64,000 bases of DNA from DASRDU01 sp035560235 (GTDB lineage Bacteria > Acidobacteriota > Blastocatellia > RBC074): contig DATMAG010000071.1 of the NCBI GenBank assembly GCA_035560235.1, positions 1 to 64,000 on the forward strand. Direction: 5' to 3'. Positions 56,350 through 63,561 of this stretch are shown piece after piece (the first letter of the stretch is position 1; each line of letters starts with the position of its first letter). The position numbers were made by a program, and so were the translations under genes. The notes under the pieces were generated by a model. That model was given only the letters and a program-made list of their open reading frames with translations, had not been told where the DNA came from and made no database searches.

Positions 56350-57266
56350 TGCTTCTGATTCCCTGATCCGAATATGTCTGTCAGTGCGGAACGAAGTTCG
56401 GGGTAGCGAAATTTGTATCCGGCCTCAAGCACTGCCTGCGGCACGGCCCGCTGACTGGCCAGCACGACCGCCGCCATTTCCCCCATCACCAGTTTCAGGC
56501 CGAACGCAGGCGCGGCGAAAAAGGCCGGGCGATGCAGCACGCGGGCGAGTGCTTCGGTAAATTCAGCATTCGTCACAATGCCCGGCGCTGTGACATTGAC
56601 CGGGCCGCTGACGGGCTGCTCAAGCGTAAAACGAATGATGCCGACCACATCATCGAGGTGAATCCAGGGAAACCATTGCCGCCCGCTGCCGAGTTTTCCG
56701 GCCAGACCCAGTCTGAAAATCGGCAGCATCTGTGTGAGCGCGCCGCCCTGAGGGCTGAGCACCACGCCGATTCTGAGCAGCGCCACGCGCACGCTGAACT
56801 CTGCGGCCCGCTGCGCTTCGCGTTCCCATTCCACGCAGACTTCGCTGAGAAAGCCGTGACCGGGCGGCGAGTTTTCATCCAGCACCTCGTCTCCGCGATC
56901 TCCGTAAAAACCGACTGCCGAAGCCGAGATGAAAACCTTCGGCGGCGCAGCGAGCGCCTGCATCGCCTCGACCAGGTGCCGCGTGCCGAGGACGCGTGAA
57001 TCGCGCACGCGGCGCTTGTGCTCGGCAGTCCAGCGCTGAGCCGCGACAGATTCACCAGCCAGGTGAATCACGCCGTCCACTCCTTCAAAGGCGGCGGCGG
57101 GCGGCATTCCGGCTTCGGGCTGCCAGGCAAAAACTGCATCGGCCTGCGGCACACGCGCCGGATCCGGCGTGCGCGACAGAGCGACGATTGAGTGCCCGTC
57201 ATCTTTGAGCCACCGGCACAGCGTCCTGCCCACCAGTCCGGTCGCCCCTGTGATCAGTAATTTCAT
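56346..57266 (-). CDS. TIGR01777-family NAD-dependent epimerase (YfcH-like)
   Basis: 306 residues, extended SDR fold. MKLLITGATGLVGRTLCRWL binds NAD(P), then GVIHLAGESVAAQRW, SASAVGFYGDRGDE and the C-terminal DUF1731 region (LGLAGKLGSGRQWFPWIHLDD). Function unproven. It is the first gene of the minus-strand photoprotection run. The Met at 57266 fits the family start; the frame stays open to 57344 through the inverted repeat upstream. Confidence 0.88.
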   Translation of the reverse strand: MKLLITGATGLVGRTLCRWLKDDGHSIVALSRTPDPARVPQADAVFAWQPEAGMPPAAAFEGVDGVIHLAGESVAAQRWTAEHKRRVRDSRVLGTRHLVEAMQALAAPPKVFISASAVGFYGDRGDEVLDENSPPGHGFLSEVCVEWEREAQRAAEFSVRVALLRIGVVLSPQGGALTQMLPIFRLGLAGKLGSGRQWFPWIHLDDVVGIIRFTLEQPVSGPVNVTAPGIVTNAEFTEALARVLHRPAFFAAPAFGLKLVMGEMAAVVLASQRAVPQAVLEAGYKFRYPELRSALTDIFGSGNQKQ

Positions 57267-57288
57267 AAGCTGCTCACTGGTTGCCGAC

Positions 57289-57329
57289 GCAGGCGTTGCG
57301 CGAGTAGCCTGCAGTCGCGCAACACCTGC
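57289..57329. promoter_or_regulatory. Operator-like inverted repeat ahead of the photoprotection block
   Basis: 15-bp arms GCAGGCGTTGCGCGA (57289-57303) and TCGCGCAACACCTGC (57315-57329) match at 14/15 with 11 bp between. It lies 23 bp before the epimerase start in the divergent intergenic region, a likely site for a repressor dimer. Confidence 0.5.
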
Positions 57330-57404
57330 GCTGGCGTTCGTCATAATTGCGGCAATTTATCACGCGGGCTTTACGAAAAGCTCACGTTAGCTGCGCCGCA
57401 GGTG

Positions 57405-57433
57405 TTGACGGTTCTGAAACGAAGTCTTACAGT
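57405..57433 (+). promoter_or_regulatory. Promoter of the Tat-TIM-barrel gene
   Basis: TTGACG (57405-57410, 5/6), a 17-bp spacer and TACAGT (57428-57433, 4/6), 60 bp before the start codon. Confidence 0.5.
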
Positions 57434-57492
57434 GCGGGCGCTGATGCCTGCAACTGGTACTGATTCCAATCTTCAGTTCGGAGGATTCACGA

Positions 57493-58401
57493 ATGATTCA
57501 CGATCACGGGAAGCTCTCGCGTCGTTCTCTGCTCAAAATGACTTCAGCGGCAGCCGGGGCCGCGATGCTCACCTCCACCGGCCTCGCGCGCGCTTCAGCC
57601 GCGCTGCTCGCTGCGCCGCAGAAGGTCGTCACCAAAGGCCGCCTCAAACAATCAGTCTGCCGCTGGTGTTACGACTCGGGCAAAAACAAGATTCCGATGG
57701 AGGATTTTGCCAGAGCCGTCGCGGAAATGGGACTCGTCGGCATTGATCTGGTCGGCCCGGCAGACTGGCCGATTCTGAAAAAATACGGCCTCATCAGCAC
57801 GATGAATTACGGCTGCGGCTCGCTGACCGAAGGCGTCAATCACCTGGATTCGCACGACAAGGTCGAAAAACAGTTTCTCGAAACCGCTCCGCTCGTCGCA
57901 AGGGAAGGATGGAAGAACATCATCTGCTTTTCAGGCAACCGGCGCGGCATCAGCGAGGAGGAAGGCATCAGCAACTGCGTGACCTTTTTCAAGCGCGTGG
58001 TTCCGGCGGCGGAAAAGCTCGGCGTGACGCTGCATTTCGAGTATCTCAACTCGAAGGTGGATCACAAGGACTATCAGTTCGACCACATGAATTTCGGCGT
58101 CGAAGTGGCGAAGCGGATCAACTCACCGAACTTCAAAATCCTCTTTGACATTTATCACGTCCAGATCATGGAAGGCGACATCATCCGCTTCATCAAAAAC
58201 TACCATCAGTGGATCGGCCATTACCACACGGGCGGCAACCCTGGACGGCACGAAATTGACGACACGCAGGAACTCAATTACGCCGCCATCGCCCGCGCCA
58301 TTGCCGAGACAGGTTACACCGGCTTTATGGCGCACGAATTCGTGCCGACCCGCGACCCGCTGACCTCGCTGCGCCAGGCCGTGAAGCTGTGCGACATTTA
58401 G
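57493..58401 (+). CDS. Tat-exported TIM-barrel sugar isomerase-like protein
   Basis: 302 residues. Twin-arginine leader SRRSLLKMTSAAAGAAML. The rest is a xylose-isomerase-like TIM barrel related to hydroxypyruvate isomerase (Hyi): VGIDLVGPADWPILKKYG, LHFEYLNSK, LFDIYHVQIMEGD, GHYHTGGNPGRHEI and AHEFVPTRD. The Glu, Asp and His in these blocks are the likely metal ligands. It is a periplasmic enzyme with an unknown sugar or keto-acid substrate. GGAGG precedes the ATG. Confidence 0.88.
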   Translation: MIHDHGKLSRRSLLKMTSAAAGAAMLTSTGLARASAALLAAPQKVVTKGRLKQSVCRWCYDSGKNKIPMEDFARAVAEMGLVGIDLVGPADWPILKKYGLISTMNYGCGSLTEGVNHLDSHDKVEKQFLETAPLVAREGWKNIICFSGNRRGISEEEGISNCVTFFKRVVPAAEKLGVTLHFEYLNSKVDHKDYQFDHMNFGVEVAKRINSPNFKILFDIYHVQIMEGDIIRFIKNYHQWIGHYHTGGNPGRHEIDDTQELNYAAIARAIAETGYTGFMAHEFVPTRDPLTSLRQAVKLCDI

Positions 58402-58406
58402 GAAAT

Positions 58407-58520
58407 CGCGGAAGACGCGGAACAAAACTGAACACGCTGAACAGAACCTTCGCCTGCAAGCTGCGGCTTCGTTTCTGAGTCGGACATTCCGCGTGTTCTG
58501 TTTTTTCCGCGTCTTCCGCG
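58407..58520. repeat. Palindrome with CGCGGAAGACGCGGAA arms
   Basis: Perfect 16-bp arms (58407-58422 and 58505-58520), with looser pairing inside. It lies between the TIM-barrel gene and nth. Confidence 0.85.
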
Positions 58521-58536
58521 TTCTCTCTGCTCTGTC

Positions 58537-59187
58537 ATGAATCAGGCTGAAGATCTGAAAAAGAAGACGCGCGAAATCATTCGCCGTCTGCGCCGCGTTT
58601 ATCCTGACGCTCACTGCGCGCTCAATCACAGCAGCCCGTTTGAGCTGCTGATTGCGACCATCCTTTCGGCGCAATGCACCGATGAGCGGGTCAACATTGT
58701 CACAGCTGATCTGTTTCGCAAGTATCGCCGTCCGGCTGATTACCTGAAGGTTTCACAGGCTGAAATTGAGCAGGACATTCGCTCGACCGGATTCTTTCGC
58801 AACAAGGCGAAATCGGTGCAGGGGACGGCGCGGATGGTTCACGAACGATTCAATGACGAGGTGCCGCAGACGATTGAGGAACTGCTGCTGCTGCCCGGCG
58901 TCGCCCGCAAGACGGCCAATGTCGTGCTCGGCAATTCGTTCGGCAAACCTGACGGCGTGGTCGTTGACACTCACGTTTCGCGCCTCTCGCAGCGCCTGGG
59001 CCTGACGACTGAAACGAATCCTGAAAAGATCGAACGCGATCTGAACAGCCTCGTGCCGAAAAAGGAATGGACGATGTTCCCTCACCTGCTGATCACGCAC
59101 GGTCGCCAGGTCTGCAGGGCGCTCAAACCGCAGTGCGCCGAATGCGTCCTTGAACCTCTCTGCCCGGCTTCAACACTCAAACAGTAA
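58537..59187 (+). CDS. nth: Endonuclease III
   Basis: 216 residues. Helix-hairpin-helix LLLLPGVARKTANVVLG with the catalytic Lys (SIRSTG..K-type position in the GVARKTAN block) and the catalytic Asp in VVDTHVSRLSQRLGL. The C-terminal [4Fe-4S] site CRALKPQCAECVLEPLC has the Cys-x6-Cys-x2-Cys-x5-Cys spacing. A DNA glycosylase/AP lyase for oxidised pyrimidines. It is flanked by palindromes on both sides. Confidence 0.95.
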   Translation: MNQAEDLKKKTREIIRRLRRVYPDAHCALNHSSPFELLIATILSAQCTDERVNIVTADLFRKYRRPADYLKVSQAEIEQDIRSTGFFRNKAKSVQGTARMVHERFNDEVPQTIEELLLLPGVARKTANVVLGNSFGKPDGVVVDTHVSRLSQRLGLTTETNPEKIERDLNSLVPKKEWTMFPHLLITHGRQVCRALKPQCAECVLEPLCPASTLKQ

Positions 59188-59270
59188 TGGAACGCGGATG
59201 AAACGGATGCGACGGATCAGCACAGATCAATCTGTGACTATCAGCCGCATCCGTTTCATCCGTGTTCCAT
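59187..59270. repeat. Palindrome after nth
   Basis: 25-bp arms (59187-59211 and 59246-59270) with one mismatch (GGAACGCGGATGAAACGG type). The first base is the last base of the nth stop codon, so it may double as terminator. Confidence 0.85.
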
Positions 59271-59284
59271 TCCGATCTCTCTGT

Positions 59285-59377
59285 TCAGTCTTTCGCATAA
59301 AAATCCAGAAATTCGTAAGCCTGCCTCAGCCGCTGCGCACAATTCAGCCGCCATCCGGCGTGGCGAACCAATTGCAT
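59285..59377 (-). CDS. Possible tiny ORF or gene remnant
   Basis: 30 codons (MQLVRHAGWRLNCAQRLRQAYEFLDFY...) in an otherwise gene-free gap. The composition looks protein-like and the frame stays open a further ~15 codons upstream without a good start. It could be the C-terminal scrap of a lost gene or chance. I see no ribosome-binding site. Confidence 0.2.
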   Translation of the reverse strand: MQLVRHAGWRLNCAQRLRQAYEFLDFYAKD

Positions 59378-59490
59378 CAGCACTGGTGCAGCTTTGCATT
59401 CACAGCCTGTGAAGCGCAGCGCGCAAATGCTGAACAATCATCACAGGCAGTCAATTTTTCTGAATCGGTTTCCAGATTTTCGATCAATTT

Positions 59491-60717
59491 ATGAAAGCAC
59501 AGGACAGCATCAGCCGCAGACTCATTCCTGTTTCACCTCTTCACCCCGGAATTCCGGTCAGCGGGCATCTCGCCTTTGCGCCGGTCAGGGCCGAACTGAA
59601 GCTGCGTTCAAATGCGCCGACTTCATCGCCGGTCACAACGCCGCTGCTCGCGACGGCCAGCGACCTGCGCGAAATCGTCAAGTTTCTGCGACGGCGGCCC
59701 GACGGAGTCGGCATTGTCGAAGCGATGGAGATCAGCCGCCGTCAGACGCTCGACCCGCGCAAGATTGCGGCTTATGAAGCGTGGGGCGTCATCACGCGTG
59801 ATCGTGACCGGCTGAAGCTCAGCGACTTCGGCCAGGTGATTGCTGAATGGCTGCAACCCGACACACAGGTTTTTCGCGCTGTTCTGATCCGCGATGAACT
59901 TTACCGGCAGACGCTTGAATGGATCAGCGCGAGCGGCAGCGGCCTGGTGACGCACGGCGATGTCGCCGGTTACTGGCAGAAACATTCTGCCGAAGCTGCC
60001 GACAAAAATAACGAACAGATCATCAAGGGAAACGTCCTCAGCTTCTTTCACCTCTGCCACGCGGCAGAGCTTGGCACACTGACCATCGGCAAGCGCGGGC
60101 AACCGGCCCGCCTGCGCGTGGATCACGAGGAGCTGCTCAACTGCCTGTCAGCCGATGCTGAAATCATTGCCGGAGAGTCGCTCGCGCAGCTTCGGCAGGC
60201 AGCAACGAAAGCAGCAGCATCCGGCTTTGCCTCGCCGCCCTCTGACGCCGCTTTGCGCGTGCTCGTCATTCAGCCCGCTCCGTCAGAAATCAGCAGCCAG
60301 GTCAGGCTCTCGCTCGAACTCGCGGAGCAGCAATGCCTGCTCACCACGCGCTCGGAAACAGCCGGAGTGCCAATCAGCGAATCGCTCTCAGCCACGATGC
60401 GCACCGCCGACGCCGCCATCATCATCATCAGTGACAGCGACTGCGCGACCGATGAATCCGGCAATCTCATCCTGCGTTCGCCAGTGCTGTTTGAAATCAG
60501 CGCCGCCTGCGTGCTTTACGCCCGCCGGGTGCTGCTGCTCTGTGATCGCCGCGTGAAACTGCCCGACAGTCTGACCGCGCTCAGCCGCTGCGATTTCGAC
60601 AGCGCACAGTTAAGCTGGGAAGCCGGGCTGAACCTGCTCAAAGCCATCAGAGATTTGAAAAACGGCCTGCCCGCTCAGTCAGCCTTTCAGACCGCAACTT
60701 CTGTTCTGCTTCAGTAA
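59491..60717 (+). CDS. Winged-helix protein with C-terminal TIR-like domain
   Basis: 408 residues, no signal peptide. Residues ~50-120 look like a winged helix (LREIVKFLRRRPDGVGIVEA; RKIAAYEAWGVITRDRDRLKL). Residues ~130-220 are a second helical domain (VLSFFHLCHAAELGTLTIGK). Residues ~256-390 match the predicted nucleotide-binding TIR-like fold (PF10137/CAP12 type): RVLVIQPAP, TADAAIIIISDSD, then SPVLFEISAACVLYARRVLLL with Glu335 at the position of the conserved FEL/I glutamate. TIR-like effectors commonly degrade NAD+. It stands alone, without an obvious sensor gene. Domain assignment was made by eye. Confidence 0.55.
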   Translation: MKAQDSISRRLIPVSPLHPGIPVSGHLAFAPVRAELKLRSNAPTSSPVTTPLLATASDLREIVKFLRRRPDGVGIVEAMEISRRQTLDPRKIAAYEAWGVITRDRDRLKLSDFGQVIAEWLQPDTQVFRAVLIRDELYRQTLEWISASGSGLVTHGDVAGYWQKHSAEAADKNNEQIIKGNVLSFFHLCHAAELGTLTIGKRGQPARLRVDHEELLNCLSADAEIIAGESLAQLRQAATKAAASGFASPPSDAALRVLVIQPAPSEISSQVRLSLELAEQQCLLTTRSETAGVPISESLSATMRTADAAIIIISDSDCATDESGNLILRSPVLFEISAACVLYARRVLLLCDRRVKLPDSLTALSRCDFDSAQLSWEAGLNLLKAIRDLKNGLPAQSAFQTATSVLLQ

Positions 60718-60734
60718 AATGAATTCGTTACTAC

Positions 60735-60932
60735 GGGGGTGCGGCCCGGTTTATCTCAGGCCCCGCAGTTCAATAACACAGCGCCGACAATGGCGGGATT
60801 TGATACGAATGTCAGGGAAGGCAGCGACCGGGCCGGTTCAATAACACAGCCCCGACAGGGGCGGAATTCAATAGCCGGGGATGCTTCACCCCCGGTACGG
60901 AATGAACGAAACGGAGCAGCCCTGAAAGGGCG
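60735..60932. repeat. Modular intergenic repeat array
   Basis: Two ~28-bp direct copies starting GTTCAATAACACAG (60768-60796 and 60836-60863), then ATTCAATAGC (60866-60875) with a CCGGGG/CCCCGG hairpin, then GCCCTGAAAGGGC (60918-60930). The block ATTCAATAGC plus GC hairpin is also found in the 23.7-kb palindrome. Confidence 0.75.
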
Positions 60933-60953
60933 TCAGCAATTCGGCTCATTGCT

Positions 60954-61466
60954 TCAGGCGGCTTTCTGCAAACGGCGGGCAAGCTGTTCGAGTTCATGCA
61001 GGTAAGCGTCGGCTTCCGCGCTGCCTTCGGCGGGCGACCAGGGCGCGAAGTTTTTGGCTGACTCTTCGACGTAACCACCTGCCGGGTGGCCTTTGACTTC
61101 GTAAATCACCGTGTCCTGGAGTGCGACCAGCGTATGCCAGATATGCGGGGCGATATCCATGCCGAACTGTCCGGCTGTGACATCAAAGATGCAGCTTTCA
61201 GCTTCGATCACGCTTCCAGTTTCATCAAAGATCAGCAGCGCCAGGCGCCCGCGCAGCACAATGAAGCCTTCGCTGTTGTGTTCGTTCACATGCCGGTGCG
61301 GGCGCACATAGGTTCCCACTTTGAGCGCATTGAGCATGCGGTGGCAATGTTCGTGGTCGCCTGAATGCAGGCGCAGAATCGTCCGGCGGCGCGGTGAATC
61401 AGCCGCCCGGCAGAGCAGGTCATCAAGCAGTTGAGCGTCAATGCGCTGAATCCTTCGTTCGTTCAT
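60954..61466 (-). CDS. WbuC-family cupin
   Basis: 170 residues. RMLNALKVGTYVRPHRHVNE and EGFIVLRGRLALLIFDETG form the cupin barrel, with metal ligands HxH plus Glu and a later His (DIAPHIWHTLVAL). WbuC-type cupins often lie in O-antigen clusters; here there is none. ATG at 61466 chosen; the frame remains open to 61811 but only as antisense of the agmatinase gene. The gene is divergent from agmatinase. Confidence 0.85.
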   Translation of the reverse strand: MNERRIQRIDAQLLDDLLCRAADSPRRRTILRLHSGDHEHCHRMLNALKVGTYVRPHRHVNEHNSEGFIVLRGRLALLIFDETGSVIEAESCIFDVTAGQFGMDIAPHIWHTLVALQDTVIYEVKGHPAGGYVEESAKNFAPWSPAEGSAEADAYLHELEQLARRLQKAA

Positions 61467-61563
61467 AGCCGGTGAATCTAAGGCGTCCTTGTCTTTTCTG
61501 CAACGAGTGATGAAAATTCCGGGCACATCGTCCGCAGTCTCTGACGAATCCGGAGAAAATGCG

Positions 61564-62406
61564 ATGAAACTTGCAGGAATCAGCGCGGGCAGCGCCGCCG
61601 TAGTGGGTTTTCCCTTCGATGCCTTTTCGTCGTTTCTGCACGGCGCGGCTGAAGCGCCGCCTGTCATTCGTGAAGCCTTTCTGTCGCCGTCCTCAAACCT
61701 GTGGACTGAAACGGGGCTGAACCTTGAAGGCGAAGGCGTGTATGCCCTGCTCGGTGACGTGCAGATCGAAGACACAGGACGGGCCTTTGCCGTGATTGAA
61801 TCAACCATCACGCAACTGCTCGCGCACCGGCTCAGACCGGTTTCGCTTGGCGGCGATCATTCGATTACTTATCCGATTCTGCGCGCACTGGCGAAGCGGC
61901 ATCGCCCGCTCACGATTCTGCATTTCGATGCGCACCCTGATTTATATGATGAATTCGACGGCAACCGTTACTCGCACGCCTGCCCGTTTGCGCGAATTAT
62001 GGAAGACGGGCTGGCGGCGCGACTCGTGCAGGTCGGCATCAGAACGATGAACGATCACCTGCGCCGACAGATTGAACGCTTCGGCGTCGAAGTCATCGAA
62101 ATGCGCCACCTCAGCCGGGCCGCTCAACTGAGCTTTGACACGCCGGTCTATCTTTCATTCGATCTGGACTGCCTCGATCCGGCCTTTGCGCCGGGCGTGT
62201 CGCATCACGAAGCCGGAGGGCTTTCGACCAGAGAAGCCATCAGTATTCTGCACTCGGTCACAGCGCCGGTCGTCGGCGCAGACCTGGTTGAATTCAATCC
62301 GCGCCGCGACGTGCAGGGCATCACTGCCACAGCCTGCGGGCGACTCCTGAAGGAAATCATCGGCCTTATTCATCTCAACGACGATGCCCGAAAAACTGCC
62401 GCCTGA
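61564..62406 (+). CDS. Arginase/agmatinase-family ureohydrolase
   Basis: 280 residues. Manganese-site motifs: LGGDHSITYP, HFDAHPDLYDEF and SFDLDCLDPAFAPG. It splits agmatine to putrescine and urea, or a related guanidino compound. ATG at 61564 has GGAG 8 nt before it; upstream in-frame starts (61489, 61509) lack one. The next gene overlaps by 23 bp. Agmatinase is favoured over arginase by the YDEF/SHACPF region, but not certain. Confidence 0.85.
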   Translation: MKLAGISAGSAAVVGFPFDAFSSFLHGAAEAPPVIREAFLSPSSNLWTETGLNLEGEGVYALLGDVQIEDTGRAFAVIESTITQLLAHRLRPVSLGGDHSITYPILRALAKRHRPLTILHFDAHPDLYDEFDGNRYSHACPFARIMEDGLAARLVQVGIRTMNDHLRRQIERFGVEVIEMRHLSRAAQLSFDTPVYLSFDLDCLDPAFAPGVSHHEAGGLSTREAISILHSVTAPVVGADLVEFNPRRDVQGITATACGRLLKEIIGLIHLNDDARKTAA

Positions 62407-63211
62407 AATCGAAAATTACCGTGACCACACTTGGCAGCGCGACCCGACGCAGCGCGTCGAAACCGTGCAGCAGGCCGAAGCCTTCATTGAACGCGTCGGG
62501 TTCTGCGCCACGCTCACCGATGCGCGACAGCCCGGCCCTTCGCTTTATGTCGCAGTCTGCGGGCGGCGCGATGCGGTGATGCCGCGCAACGTGCAGAAAG
62601 ACCCCGAAGCCTCAGCCGCGTGGGTGCTCAAGGATGAACTCGTGCAGCGCGGGCGGGTTTATTACGGCAAGCTGGCGCGGGGCCGCGCGATGTTTTTAGC
62701 GCCGCGTATGGTCGCGCCGTTCTTTTCAGTGTGGGGCGTCAGCCGCCGTCAGGAGAAAAGCCGTTTGAGCAGGCCTGCGCAGGCGATTCTGAAAGTGCTG
62801 CGCAGGGAATGGGAGATGGCTTCGAGCGACCTGCGCCAGGAAGCGGGCATTGCTGATCGCAAGGTCTTCAATCAGGCGATGGATGAACTGCAGGCGGCGA
62901 TGATCGTGATTCCGAGCGAAGTGGTTTACGTGCCGAAATTCACCTACATCTGGATGCTCGCTGAAGCGCGGTTTGCTGAACAGCTCAAAGTGCAGCCGGT
63001 GGGCGAGGCGCAGCGTGAGATTGCGCGCTGCTTTCTGGAAGGCGCGGGGCTGACGGTGCCGGGCGAACTCGCCAGAGTCACGGGCCTGTCGCGGCCCGAA
63101 GCGGGACTCGGCAACCGGGCGCTCGTGGCTGAAGGTTTCGCCGTTTCGCCTTCACGCGGCACTTATCATCTGGCCGATCTTGAGCAGCGGTGCCGGGCGC
63201 TGGAACGGTAA
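62384..63211 (+). CDS. AlkZ-related winged-helix protein
   Basis: 275 residues. The C-terminal half has helix-turn-helix units (ILKVLRREWEMASSDLRQEAGI; LARVTGLSRPEAGLGNRALVAEG). SLYVAVCGRR, AAWVLKDELVQRGRVYYGKLAR and TYIWMLAEARF follow the pattern of AlkZ/YcaQ-related proteins. True AlkZ removes crosslinked and alkylated bases; the catalytic QxQ motif was not found here, so activity is uncertain. It overlaps the agmatinase gene by 23 bp in another frame. Confidence 0.55.
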   Translation: MPEKLPPEIENYRDHTWQRDPTQRVETVQQAEAFIERVGFCATLTDARQPGPSLYVAVCGRRDAVMPRNVQKDPEASAAWVLKDELVQRGRVYYGKLARGRAMFLAPRMVAPFFSVWGVSRRQEKSRLSRPAQAILKVLRREWEMASSDLRQEAGIADRKVFNQAMDELQAAMIVIPSEVVYVPKFTYIWMLAEARFAEQLKVQPVGEAQREIARCFLEGAGLTVPGELARVTGLSRPEAGLGNRALVAEGFAVSPSRGTYHLADLEQRCRALER

Positions 63212-63272
63212 GCCATGATGTCCGGCAAAACCCGAAGGGCTGATTTTTTAATTCAGCGTTAAGTATTCCTGG

Positions 63273-63290
63273 CTGATCTGTTAAGATCAG
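63273..63290 (+). terminator. Weak terminator after the AlkZ-related gene
   Basis: 7-bp stem CTGATCT/AGATCAG with a 4-nt loop, then GTTGTTGTTG. It lies in the 350-bp gap 63212-63561, where I see no gene. Confidence 0.4.
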
Positions 63291-63561
63291 GTTGTTGTTG
63301 TCAGCAGTCACCAGTCATTTGTCCCGAGGCTCCGTAAGGAATCCGGGCAGGATCTGACCGACAGATTCAGACTCTGCAGATCAGGACAGACTGTGAAGAC
63401 CTGATTTTCGCCTGCACAATTCACGCACTGAATCCCCCTGTCCGGTTTGCCGGATTCTGTAAGCTCCGGTTCCCCAGCCCCTGAATCATTCTGACCTGTT
63501 GTTTCCCGAAACCGTTTCAGCTTCTGCCCCGACAGAAACTGAAACGACCTGGATCTCACTC

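Noticed and set aside
60735..60932. Possible CRISPR array
   Set aside because: Only two direct copies, different modules between them, irregular spacing and no cas genes.
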